DNA of 64,000 nt from Torymus aiolomorphi (lineage: Eukaryota > Arthropoda > Insecta > Hymenoptera > Torymidae), in contig CM070874.1 of assembly GCA_036365515.1 (NCBI GenBank), positions 163,450,297 to 163,514,296 of the forward strand, given 5' to 3'. A program made the position numbers and the translations under genes. The notes beneath the pieces are model-generated. The model saw only the letters and a program-made list of their open reading frames with translations, made no database searches and was not told the DNA's origin. Shown piece after piece: positions 44,653 to 56,551 of this stretch (position 1 is its first letter; each line of letters starts with the position of its first letter).

Positions 44653-46205
44653 TTACGATGCAGGGACTTGGAATCCCAGTATCGGCGGCTGATCAGGGTG
44701 AGAAAGCGGGCCCGCAGGCGTCGTCATCAAGCGACCGCAGCTCTACATTGGTGGGTGACTTGTCCTTTGTAGAGTATAATACTACAAGAAATAACTCACA
44801 CGAGTGTGATAAAAGTTGTGATTCGTTCTGTTTTGTTTGTAGTAACTTTGAAATTTCTAGATATCGTAGATCCATGTCTACTAAAGTAAGATCTCTTTAC
44901 AGTAAGTGCTTCGGTTTAGAAGTTTCCAACCAGGATATTAATTGGATTCCAATTATAATTTGTGGCTCGTGTTACACGATGTTAATGCGATGGGATAACA
45001 CTAAAAAAACCGACCAGCTGAGATTTACAAAACCGATGATATGGTCTGCACCATCATGCCGAGAAAACTGCTATTTTTGTATGACAGATATCAAAGGTTT
45101 CAATTTAACTAACAAAGCTAACATTTCTTACGCCAACGTATCTTCAGTCGCAAAACTGGAAAAAATAGCAGTCGTGAATGAAACAATCTCTACTGAACAT
45201 ATGGATGTAGACCATTCTTGGGGGAAGAAGAAATGCTAATTAACGAGATCACCGAGGAGGAATGCGAAAATGATAGCGAGGACGACGAATAGTTAACAGC
45301 AGGTGAGGCGAATGTCCCTCAAACTTTCAACTAGCAGGAGTAGAACGATCTCATACGAGATTTGGGACTACCCAAAGATGGACCTGAATATCTAGTAGCT
45401 ACACTAAAGAAGAAAAATTTGCTGTCAAAAGGAACAAAAGAAAAGGAGTTTTGCAAATTTTTCACGAAAGATGAGGAGAATTCATTAGTTTTTTTTCGGA
45501 TGTAAAAGGATTGGTTGATGAATTAAAACATAACACTTATAAGGACGAAGAGTAGAGACTTTTCATTGATTCTTCAAAACGAAGTCTCAAAGCTGTAATG
45601 CTTCATAACGGGAATACATATGCACCTATTCCGGTAGCTCACTCAACGAAACTCGAAGAGACGTAAGAGAATTTACAGATAGTTTTGGAGAAAATAAACT
45701 ACTGGGAACATCAATGGGAAGTTTGCGGCTAAAAGTTTCAACCCATATTCTAGGCCAGCAATCATGTTTTACAAAAAATCCCTGCTTCTTATGTCTGTGG
45801 GATAGCAGAAACAGAAAATATCACTACAAACAGAAAGAATGGCCAAAGAGAACGGAGTTTCATCCAGGGACGAGCAACATCATCCACAGAATTTGGTTGA
45901 AGAATTGTTGAAAAATTTTAGAGTTAGGCTGCTTGATGAATCTCAAACTGCACTTTCTGCACTCTCATCTTGACTACTTTCCTGAAAATCTCGCAGACTT
46001 TGGCGAAGAACAAGGAGAACGATTCCATCAAGGCATAAGCGAAATGGAAAAACGATACCAAGGAAGATGGGATGTTAACATGATGGTAGATTTCTGTTGG
46101 ACGCTTAAGAGAGAAATAAATCAGAATACAAAAAAGAGAAAAAGAAACCCGTTGCATACATCATTTGAAGAGAAAAGAGTTCGCTACAAGAGAAAAAAAA
46201 TATAA
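44653..46205 (+). pseudogene. Transposase-like pseudogene, right arm
   Basis: This is the inverted sister of the left-arm gene. The frame 44571-45239 includes SFCFVCSNFEISRYRRSM, CFGLEVSNQDINWIPIIICG and CRENCYFCMTDIKGFNLTNK. Further pieces read SLRLKVSTHILGQQSCFTKN (45714 onward) with PCFLCLWDSRNRKYHY, then LDYFPENLADFGEEQGERFH and EKRYQGRWDVNMMVDFCW (45933-46205). It lacks the ILLPP-to-LGCLM region present in the left arm. About 75 bp near 44705-44780 are absent from the left arm. Stops near 45290 and 45555 and frameshifts make it non-functional. Together the two arms cover most of the family. Confidence 0.75.
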
Positions 46206-46989
46206 GTGCTAAATTAGTTCCAGATTTTGTGCTATTCATGATTTCTAGTTTTTTGTTTTCCAAATTTTTCAAATTTTCTCGATTTTTCGCTTTCTTTATC
46301 TATTTTTCACGGTTTTGGCAATATCGGTAAGTGATTGAATTTAAAAAACTTCAAAAACGAGTTTGTGCATCAAAATATACAAGAAGTACCTTTAGTCCTG
46401 GTCAGAAAAATTTTTTCAGAATTTTCTCGCTCGTATTAAAGCGATTTATCGCGTTTTTCCGTAATTTTTAGCTGTTTTTTACAATTTACTCGAGATCTCG
46501 AGGTGTAGGGCTTAAAGGGACTCCATATTCGGGTGCAGTGTGGTAAAATACTCAAGAATCACCGTCAATTCGGGTAAAAATTTTTCAGAATTTTCTAGTA
46601 CTCACTTAAGTGATTTTTCGCCACTTTTCGCGATTTTTCGCAATTTTTAGCTGTTTTTTGCAATTTACTCAAAATCTCGAGGTGTACGGCTTAAGTGGAC
46701 TTCAGATTCTGATTCAGCGCGAAAAAATACACAAGAAACACCCTTAATCCGGGTAAAAACAATTTCTTCAGAATTTTCTCGTACTCTCTAAAGTGAGTTT
46801 TGGCCACTTTTCGCGATTTTTCGCCATTTTCAGCTGTTTTTTGCAATTTACTCAAAATCTCGAGGTTTAGGGCCTAAACGGTCTCCAGATTCGGATTCAG
46901 CGCAAAAAAATACACGAAGATAGGTGAGTCTGGTCAAAAGTACAGACCACTTTTTTTTCGTGTGCCGGTCTAATTATTACCTATTAGGC

Positions 46990-47733
46990 CAGTGCAGAAC
47001 CTGTTAAAAAGGTCAAAGGTTATCAAAATTAATAGCAGCATGAAAATTGTCGGAAGAGAAGAAAAAATTGTGTTAAGAACGGGAAAAATACATTGAAGTC
47101 GATCCGAGTTAGGGGGGATGAAATGGGGTCAACTTTTAGGGGTAGAAAATGGTTTTCCACGATTTCTAGCGAAACTAGACTTCCTATCGAAAAACTTTAA
47201 AGGTAAAAGTTGTAGGTAATAAAAAACTCTACAACTTCTGTATGAACCATTTTTTTACAGAACCAAAATTTTCTGAGAAAAATCGGAAAAACCGGTTTTT
47301 TCGTTATTTTTTTTCTTTCCACAAAAACTTTTTTTTTCACGAAATTTGGTGGAAACTTACCTTTTTATTTCCCAAACAAGCCGTAATTTTTTTTAATCGA
47401 AATATTAATTTTTAGATTTTATTTTAATTTTAAACCCAAGAAAGACCTCATCTTCAACCGAAATTATCCACGTTTTGGAAACCGTTTTTTTTTTTAAATT
47501 AGCACTGGTCTTTCTTTTTGTTGAAACGTCTACTTTCAGATGGTGCAAGAAAAAATTAACATTACTATGGAAAAATTTGCCAGAAAAAGCGAAAAACTGA
47601 AAAAGCTTGATTTTGAAAAATCATTTTTTTTATTCTTGTTTAAAATTTTTAATTATTTAATACAATTTATAGTTGACATCCTTGAAAAATGTAAAATTGA
47701 GTGTTACATTAGTAAATAAAGTAGTTGCAAATC
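46990..47733. repeat. Left TIR of the 9.6-kb transposon
   Basis: It runs from CAGTGCAGAACCTG to AGTAGTTGCAAATC. The matching inner border on the right is GATTTGCAATTACT at 55876. It includes GTTGTAGGTAATAAAAAACT at 47210-47230, which is the empty site for the mariner in the right TIR. Confidence 0.9.
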
Positions 47734-47734
47734 T

Positions 47735-48276
47735 AACTTGATTTTTATTTATTGACAATTTAACAATCGTTTCATAAAAAAAAAATGTGTAAATTAACAA
47801 TCAACGAAGTTAATAAACTTGTATATAGTTTTCAGTATGTGAGAAATAAATAAAATGAAGTAAAAAAATAAGTGACGAGCGGGACGCGATCTCGAAAGTT
47901 CTAATCCCGCGCTCTACCACTCAGCTAACGTCGTGATGCTACGACAAGTGCATCGCGAGCTAGTTATGTTTATGCTGACTGAGTGGTTTCTCATCTTCCA
48001 CGTTGTGTCCAACGTCGACGGAAACCTCCATGACAATAGTTTGTAAGATATGTATATGCAGGTTGTGTAAAAATTTACAAATGTCGTGAATGACTAAGAA
48101 AAGTTCTATACCTGGATGGCTTACGAGTCTATCCCCAGAGGACTTAGGATGACGGGGCATAATAGCTTCTTGCAACGTCTCTTACTGAGAGACTGATGGT
48201 TGATTTAGCTTGCCATCTATACTACGCTCATATTTTATGTTGCTCTATGAAAGCCTCCTAAACTGTAGTATGCATT
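47735..48276. other. Noncoding leader of the 9.6-kb transposon
   Basis: Apart from the tRNA-like segment I see no gene. A short minus-strand frame at 47960-48175 shows no recognisable motif. Sequence continues after the nested element at 50260. Confidence 0.5.
47872..47934 (-). tRNA. tRNA-like pseudogene or SINE head (uncertain)
   Basis: On the minus strand an exact A-box-like TAGCTGAGTGG, a D-stem GCT/AGC, and an anticodon-arm candidate CGGGA-TTAGAAC-TTTCG (anticodon would be AGA) are followed by a B-box-like ATCGCGTCC. A T-run (TTATTTTTTTAC) follows, as for Pol III termination. The T-stem and acceptor stem pair poorly, so a working tRNA is unlikely. Confidence 0.35.
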
Positions 48277-48280
48277 TAAG

Positions 48281-50255
48281 GCGGTCTTGCACCTATAGGC
48301 CTTTCTGGCCAAAATTACCTAAAAAAATGATAAAAATTATTATTATAATAAAATAATCAAAATATATTGTAAATATAATTTATTTTAAATAAAATGAGCT
48401 AAAACAGAGGTCCTTAAACTCATTTTATCCTCAGTTAGAGGATTTTCAAGAAAAAAAGTTTGTCGTAACTTTTCTCTGAGATCGCATGATAGATGTTCAT
48501 GGTACAAAGCGCAAATTGTTCCTAATTTACGTAGTTATGGGCGTAAGAGTTGCAATTTCAAGGTTTTTGTGTATAAGTATTTTTTTCATTGCAAAAACTG
48601 ATTTTTTTGCAATAATTTTTTGCATCTTTTTGAATTTTTAGGGTTTTTGCCATGAAAAAAATACTTATACATGAAAACAATTTGCACTTTGTCTCATGAA
48701 AATTTATCGACCGGTCTCAGAAAAGTTACGACAAACTTTAAAAAATGACATTTTGAGAAATAAGCCTGCAAAGAAAAATACTATAAAACTCCAAAAATAA
48801 TCAGCCGTTTGATCTCCATTCTTTTCCTTCTTAAAACTCACCTTCCTGTATATCTTTTATCTGTTCTCCCATATAAAATAGTTAAAACAGAAGCTCTGGC
48901 ACCTTGCATGTATCCGTTCCATTAAAAGTTATTGCTAAGCTAGCAGCATTCGTTCCATTAAAAGTTACTGCTCAATCTGTCCTTCTTTTGTACTTTCGAT
49001 TCATGTACTGTTGAATCACTTTTTAACACATTGTACTGAGTTAGATTATTATTTATAATACTAAGATAAATATAGAATATGCCCCAGATCTCATGAAATA
49101 TGAAATCCCAACCATCCAAATCGAAACTTAAGCCATCACTGTCATAGACAAAAGTACGTAAGTACATAAAAGCCGATAAACCCATTTTTTCAATGATCAC
49201 TTGATTACACATATTAAATATTAAAAATATCTTGAATTTAAGCCTGTATTCTTGTGAGCAGGCTTGTCACTTTTATGTGTATAGATACATCTTGACACTT
49301 ATTGCAATTAACAAATCTTCTGAATTGAATTATATATCCTATAGTGAGTTATACTTAATATGTCACTTTCATCTTTCTTAGAAAAAAGATGTATTTATTT
49401 ATATGCGATAAAAATTGTTACTGTCTCTTCTTTAAAATACTTAATTCAATCTTGCCAATGCACATGTTTTTCAGTATTAAATTTCATACAGCATTCCCAT
49501 CTTGAACTGAAACTACTTTCCAAATTTAAACAAAATTGTCACTGCACGCTTGTATTATAATTACACTTACACTTTTCAGACATGTATCTTTACATACACA
49601 ATACATTAAATTTTTGGTCCTAAATTCACTTGTGAATACAAATAATCAAGCACTAAGAAAAAATCTTTCTCTATCAGAAAGCAAAAACTCTGCAAAACAA
49701 ACTGTTGAAATCACATTGTTATGTATCTATGCTTATATGAGCTGTCAGCTGTACAACTGTGTTTACACTGGTATTAGCAGACAAGTTATATATAGGTACA
49801 AAAGGGAGTATTCATATGTAGTAAATTGCTGTTGAATTTTGGTCACGGAATGGTCACTTTACTAGAACAGAAGTGCAAAATTGTCACAAGACGATTCCAC
49901 TGGATGTTGAATTCCACAATATGGTTTATTTTATTTTTACAATAAATCCCGTATGTAAATTTAATTAGTTTGTTATCCTTATACTAACATGGCTTAAATA
50001 ATGTGTTTTGATATTTTAAAACATATTTAAGTAAACGCTTTCCTATCAGAAGCGTAAAAGCATAAAAAAAGGCAAAATAAAAAAAAATCAATTTTTTTGT
50101 CATTTTGAAGATAGAAAGCTCTTTTAACCATATTATTTTTAATTATTTTAATTTTTGATCCAAACTAGTTTTGTTAGGTTCAGAATAACATATATAATTG
50201 AAAAATTCAATAAAAAAAAGTTGATTTTTTCAAAATTTTTAGGTGTAAGACCGCC
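48281..50255. mobile_element. Nested 1,975-bp TTAA element, noncoding
   Basis: The ends GGCGGTCTTGCACCTA and TAGGTGTAAGACCGCC are near-perfect inverted repeats. TTAA sits at 48277-48280 and 50256-50259, the target duplication used by piggyBac-like and Kolobok elements. An inner inverted pair is present (AAATGATAAAAATT region and 48590-48680 AAGTATTTTTTTCAT/ATGAAAAAAATACTT). No transposase is recognised inside, so it is non-autonomous. Confidence 0.85.
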
Positions 50256-51110
50256 TTAAATGAAGAAAGCCTAATGAAGTTTTAGTAAGCCAAACTAAAG
50301 GAAAGCCAAACCAAAAGAAAAATATTATAATGTAAAATAATATCACGGCTAAAAATTGAACAAGAATTTATATTTCTCTCACTCATTTACATACGTACCA
50401 CAGCTTAGGAGACTTTCCACTAGGATCGTTACTTACCAACAGTTATAGAATATGTGCGAAGACGGCAAGCAAAATCAACACTCTCTGAGATCATTTCGGA
50501 GCAGGTACAAAAACCGTTGGCCAGTATTCGAGAAGCAGAATATTGAACAGCATTGTGTAGAAGAGAAAGTGACTGAGTTACTTGATGAGAAGGAATCCAA
50601 ACAGCTTGAATACCTCAACATGGAATACATTAAACTGAAAGTTTTATTTTAAGTTAAATTTATGGTTGTATTAGTTTATTGTAACTATTTAAATAATTTT
50701 TTTTTATTAAGCATTATTTAAAATTTAAGCAAGTAATTTTATTGAAAAGCGGAATTAAAAATATAGATCATTATTTAAAGAATAATACAATTTACTCTAA
50801 TATTTTTGTTGAAAATTACAGGGTGGGCAAAAACAGTTGGAGTTCAGATGTCAATTAAGTTTCGAGTAGCAGCGTCACTGACCATCATAGCTATTAAATG
50901 TCAACTACATTTTATTTCATCATAAAACGGAATTATTGTTCACACATGAGAAAAGGTAACGTATGCCATAATTTTACAATATTGATACGCGTATGTAAAT
51001 AAATTCGAAGTAATTTCATAAAATAATAAAAAATAATAATTTCATTTATTTCACACGGACAAATTTAATTCTGCTCAATGTGAAACTCTGAAGAGTTAGT
51101 AAATTTAATT
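50256..51110. other. Presumed upstream region of the CXC transposon gene
   Basis: A 66-codon frame at 50452-50652 (MCEDGKQNQHSLRSFRSRYK) has no recognisable family and could be a small leader exon or chance. The remainder is AT-rich with no clear feature. A polypyrimidine-AG (TTTTGTCTTTTCAG) ends at 51121, just before the next coding stretch, and is a plausible splice acceptor. Confidence 0.4.
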
Positions 51111-54100
51111 TTGTCTTTTCAGATTATTAATATGGAGAAAGCTGTTTGCATAATCTGCAATAATGCAGGTGAAAAAGAGCTGTGTGAAATTAAGAAATTA
51201 GCTTTGAATCGTTTAGCGGAGCCTAGTAAGAAAAGAACCGACAATAAATACCAAAAATTTCAGAAAATGACATCAGATTTTATTCATCGAAGTTGCCAAA
51301 GTATGTACAGCAACGAGAGTGCAATAACTGCATATCGTAGTTCAAAACAGAGAAAATCAAACGAAGGAAAACAAATTAATAAAGAAGCTCTTACATTGGA
51401 TTTTCTATCTCATTTCTTTTCTTGCGGCGGGTCTTTCAGAAATAATCCAAAACAACAAAAACGATCTGTTGAAAGTAACGACACAAGACAGAACAGACTA
51501 CAGAGCATTCAAGATCAAAACATACTACAGAGCATTCAAGAACAAAACAAATCTGATGATTTCAGTAAAAAAGTTTTAGCTCGTTTGAAAAATGTGCCCG
51601 ATTTAGTTGCAGTGAAAGCGCGTTATTATTCTGCTTGTATGGCTACTGTTTATAGGAAAAGAACTTCAACAAACGTTGGTCGTCCTGCAAGTGAAAACAC
51701 TAAAAAATTTATTGTTTATCTTACTAAATTATATAATAACAACCGAAGTGAATGACAATTTTCTCTCAATGAAATAAAAGAAGGATATTCAGGAGATCTT
51801 CCGGACTATACACTATTAAGAACAAACTAAGAGAGCATTTTATGAATGATATCGAGTGCCATACCATGAAAAAAGCCATGGTAATTTTATATAAAAGTGG
51901 TATTGCAAGTAAGAAACTTTGCAAAAAATTGTACGATAACAGATTTGAAAATGCAGAAGACGAATGGACTAGATTTGTCGAAATGGCAGGTGAAATCGTT
52001 TTAGAAGATATACGTTCTCAAGTACATGATATGAGTTGCTATGAAAGCCCAGGTTTAAAAGAAGAAAATCTCTTCAAGGACGTTCCTTACACTTTGAAAC
52101 TTTTTCTAAATATTGTATGTACAAGTTATAAAGAAAAGAGTAAAAGTAACATTTGTAAAATGAATAAAAAAGTAGCGACTATGTCTCATTGCATCATAAC
52201 ATCTGCAAGGCCACGTTCTTATTTATCTCCAATTTTATTTGATGTGTCTTCTATGATACACAAAAAATATGCCTCTAAATGGTTGATGGGTTCATTATCC
52301 AATTTAGGATTGTGTTCTTTATACAAAGAAACTTTACGCTTCGAAGCATCGATTATTAAGGATCCTGCAAATCATACTTTTTCACCAGATTCATACATTC
52401 AATTTGTTTACGACAACGCACATCACAATACTTGTACTATTGATGGCAAGAATACTTTCTATGCAATGAGTGGAATTGTGGTTGTCACTCCGTCATCTAG
52501 TGTTAGTTCAAAAAAAATTATTTCTAGAATGAACAAGATTCCATCTTCTGAAGAGATAAGCAAAACTGGATTTATTGAACTGAAGCGTTTTGAAAAAAAA
52601 AAAAAAAATTCCGAAGGTTCGAAAACAATTTTGATAGAAAATATTTTTGATGATGACATGGATGACCTAGAAACTTCTTCGTTATATTTTACGTGGTTAT
52701 ATTCAAAATTTTCGAATAAAAACGGAGATGGAACGGAACTGATTTATGGAAAAATCACATTCTTCTTTGACTTATAATACTTCAAAAGTTATTCCTGTTC
52801 CTTTTATAAATAATCCACCAAGTGATTATGATACGATTTATACTTCATTGGTGGAAGCAGCCAAACAATATCAAAAACAAGAGCAAAAGATTGGATTCGC
52901 CACATTTGACCAATTACTGTATCAAAAAGCTCGTGAAATCTTGGCCAGTATTAATCCAGAAAATGATCCATATAATTTGTCGTCAATTAAAGTAAGACTT
53001 GGTGGATTTCATTTATTGATGTCGTTTCTCGGAGCGGTTGGCTTCATCATGGATGGCAGTGGACTTAAGGAGGCTATTTCTGGGCATGCATATGCAAGAG
53101 CTATTAGATGGAATTTTCTTGTATAACTCGCTTTGTCACAATTAATTTTTACATCCATCGATTTATCGGACATAGTAAAAGCACTATTGGATGCGCTTTT
53201 GTCAGATTTAGGAACAGAAAAGTACGAACAAAACTTACAACAGGAAGTTTTTAAAATAATTAAAAAAAAAAATTTGTTAAACATCTGAAATCATTAAAAA
53301 AAAAGAGGTCCTACCTCAAAACTTTGGATGCAGTACTGGGAGATGATCTCAATAGTTGAAGATTTCATACGGGCTGAGCGTTCAGGTAATTGGAATTTAC
53401 ACTTAAAATGTGAAGAGAGAATGATTCCATATTTTCATTCAAATGCACACTTTTTGTACGCGAAATCAGGTCATCTTTATCTCCGAGATATGCCTAGAGA
53501 AACAATAAATGATGATTATGAATTTACGCGATTTACTTGTGTCGATTTCTTTACGAACAGACGTAATCATAAGTTTTTGTTTGGAGTTTGGTTGGATATG
53601 ACCATTGAACAAGTCTTAATGAGGTCAATGAAAAGTCAGGGTGGACTGACGCATGGTCGTGGCTTGTCTGAAAGTGTTTTAGCAAAATTCATATTAACAA
53701 TGATCATACTTATTGAAGTTTGCAACGAAATGGAAGATTATTGTAATGTGTCTTTCATAACTACAGAACAGCACGTTGATTCCGGGGAATATCGAATAAA
53801 GAGAGATAAGGCTGATCTTGAAAAATTAGAAACATATTTTAACAGATATGATCCTTTCCAGAGACTGATTAAATTACGTCAATATTTTCTGGAATTGTTG
53901 GTAGTGACACAGTTAATTGCTACGAAGCGTACGAAGAAGGCAAAAAATCTTTGAAGTCTATAATCGGAAATAATTTTGGTAGTGTAAAATTTAAAAGAAA
54001 AAATAAAGTTTTATCCCTAAAAACAGTTCAGCCTTCCATTAAAGTGAACGGAGAAACTAGCAATCGATCCATTATTGTTATTTCAAAGAATATCCTTAAA

Positions 54101-55602
54101 CATTAAAAGTAAAGAAGATGTGGAAACTTATTTACATTACGAGCTTGCTCCATTTCCACTATCACTTTTCATAGTGAATGGCCTCAGAAAAAACGTAAAA
54201 TCTCAGCTTTACGATGAATTTACGAGTATCAATGCACCAACACATTCCAAAAGTGTAGTGCATGTCGTAGACGGTGGCTTCTTACTACACAAGGTAATTT
54301 GGCAGAAAAATGATACCATGGAAGAGATCATCAATAAATATTTGCGCTATGTACGAAACAGTTACGCAGCTAACAGTGTTATCGTTTTTGATGGGTACCC
54401 CGATATTGAAAAGACTGTTACTACGACAACAGCAACAGCAAGTAATTCTACAAGAAAAGCGAAGCATATTCCCAGAAAAACCTCGGAAAGTATTTCAGAA
54501 TTCAAGTATCAAAATCACACAAGAATACCATTTGCGCCAGAAAAATTTTTATCCAATGAAAAGAAACAAAGGTAAAATAAAAAAAAACATTATCAGAAAA
54601 ATTACAATCAGAAGGATTTTTCTGTACATAAGCAGAAGAAGATGCTGATACTGACATAATTAATACATCGATAGAAATTGGAATAGATAATAAAACTGTC
54701 GTAGTTATGGGTCAAGATATCGACCTTCTGGTACTTTTAAATCAGTTGAATTCAAATAATTATGACATTTATTTTAACAAGCCAGGCTCAAGTAATATAA
54801 AAGATTTATTTAAGCCTCAAATAGTTTCGAGCATAAATCCTTAAAAAATAAACTAGCATTTTTACATTATTTTTCTGGTTGTGACACAACATCTGGATTT
54901 GCTGGAGAAGGAAAGAAAATAACAGTAAAATCATTATTAGCCGATAAAGATTTGTCAAGTTTGGTCAACATTTTTTATAAAAAAGATGTAGACAAAAAAG
55001 ATATCGCTAAAAATGGACTACAATTAATAAAGACAATTTATAAATGTAAAAAAGAAAATGTGATTTTGAATAAATTAAGATTCCAGAACTATAAAGAGGC
55101 AACAGTAAAATCATCTTTTAAACTGGAAAAATTTCCGCCAACTGAAGACGTAGCGGAACAACATTGTTACAGCACATACTATCAGCTTCAAACTTGGCTC
55201 GGTAACAAGCTAACAGCAACGTATTGGGGCTGGAAGCAATATCAACATGGAATTATGCCTAAATTGACAGATAAGGAATTGATACCTGAAATATTGCTTA
55301 AAACTATTTATTGCAGCTGCGAAACTGGGAGTAACAGTAAAAAATGCGGCTGTCGAAAACATGGCTTGAAGTGCAGAAATTTATGTTCAAACTGTCTGGG
55401 TTCTGAAAAATGCTCTAATGCTGAAAAAGAAATATATGAAGAACTAAGTAAGTCAGAAGAAATCATAAACGATGAACCGACGAATAGTAGACAACATGTT
55501 GGATTTCAAGACGATTATGACCTTGAAGATTTCGAAGATTTAACAGAATACGAAAGTTGTATCGAATACGGATATAATATCGAATACGAAAGAGATGATT
55601 AA
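51111..55602 (+). pseudogene. Multi-domain transposon protein with C-terminal CXC domain, decayed
   Basis: Six consecutive same-strand pieces look like one protein broken by frameshifts and stops. 51122 on: a zinc-finger-like start (CIICNNAGEKELCEIKKLAL, later HRSCQSMYS). 51842-52777: RPRSYLSPILFDVSSMIHKK and YDNAHHNTCTIDGKNTFYAM. 52746-53126: EKIGFATFDQLLYQ-type segment and FLGAVG/MDGSGL. 53328-53954: ERMIPYFHSNAHFLYAKSGH and a tract ending EQHVDSGEYRIKRDKADLEK. 54075-54575: VVDGGFLLHKVIW and VIVFDGYPD. 54690-54920: VVVMGQDIDLLVLL and FLHYFSGCDTTSGFAGEGKK, which resemble PIN/FEN-like nuclease acidic motifs (inference). 55302-55440: CSCETGSNSKKCGCRKHGLK onward, a tesmin/TSO1-like CXC DNA-binding domain. 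Proteins of this layout recur in insect genomes without an accepted name that I know. Confidence 0.75.
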
Positions 55603-55875
55603 CTGTAATTTATGTGATAAATGTAACAAAAATATTATTAATAAGTATTTCATTAAATTTAAATGTAAAGACTGTATAATAAATTTTTTTATTATAAAAT
55701 TTTATATTCCATAAATGACACTTTAATCTAATAAATAAATCAACTTTTTTATATTGAAAAATATTGCAGTAATCATTTTTTCTGGCTGAAACCATTTAAA
55801 ACCTAATACTACTAAACCTAAATACTCGGAAAACTGATTATTTTTGCATGTTTCTGCAACACCACATTTTTCAAC

Positions 55876-56383
55876 GATTTGCAATTACTTTATTTACTAA
55901 TGTAACATTCAATTTTACATTTTTCAAGGATTTCAACTATAAATTGTATTAAATAATTAAAAATTTTAAACAAGAATAAAAAAAATGATTTTTCAAAATC
56001 AAGTTTTTTCAGTCTTTCGCATTTTTCAGCAAATTTTTCCATAGTAATGTTAATTTTTCTTACACCATCTGAAAGTAGACGTTTCAACAAAAAGAAAGAC
56101 CAGTGCTAATTTAAAAAAAAAAAACGGTTTCCAGAACATGGATATTTTCGGTTGAAGATGTGGTCTTTTTTAGGTTTAAAATCAAAATAAAATCTAAAAA
56201 TTAATATTTCGATTAAAAAAAAATTACAGCTTGTTTGGGAAATAAAAAGGTAAGTTTCCACCAAATTTCATCAAAAAAAAAAAATTTGTGGAAGAAAAAA
56301 AGTAAAAACGAAGAAACCGGTTTTTCCGATTTTTCTCGGAAAATGTTTGGTTCTGTGAAAAAATGGTTCACACAAAAGTTGTA
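55876..56383. repeat. Right TIR of the 9.6-kb transposon, inner part
   Basis: Inverted match to about 47225-47733, including CAAGAATAAAAAAAATGATT and GGTAAGTTTCCACCAAATTT. It is cut at 56383 by the outer mariner. Confidence 0.9.
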
Positions 56384-56464
56384 TTGGGTGTTGGAATTAA
56401 TTCGTAGCGTTTTTTAATGAAAAAATATTATTTATTTCATATGAAAATTAAAAAAATACATTAA

Positions 56465-56549
56465 TTAAAGTATTGCCCATCGCTTTCTACTACTTTTGAC
56501 CATCTTTCGGGCAGTGAACAAATATCGCGTCGGAAGAACTCTTCGTCTT
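56465..56549 (-). pseudogene. C-terminal end of the outer mariner transposase
   Basis: This continues the frame cut at 57818. DEEFFRRDICSLPERWSKVV and SDGQYFN then a stop match the normal mariner C-terminus. The junction at TA 56550-56551 marks the inner insertion. Confidence 0.88.
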
Positions 56550-56551
56550 TA

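Larger units (their letters stand above)
42045..46969. mobile_element. 4.9-kb giant inverted repeat with two head-to-head transposase-like pseudogenes
   Basis: The outer ends ACCGGCACACAAAAAAAAGT and its inverted counterpart at 46945-46969 match closely. Left arm 42045-44545 and right arm 44653-46969 are inverted copies of one unit, joined by about 107 bp. That joint holds a small hairpin, ACGGCG-TTTT-CGCCGT at 44614-44629. Subterminal parts carry three or four diverged 150-bp units (CCTACACCTCGAGATTTTGA). Each arm encodes the same protein family, reading outward. No clear target duplication is seen. Confidence 0.8.

Noticed and set aside
47960..48175. 71-codon minus-strand frame in the transposon leader
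   Set aside because: No motif, and it lies between the TIR and a nested element.
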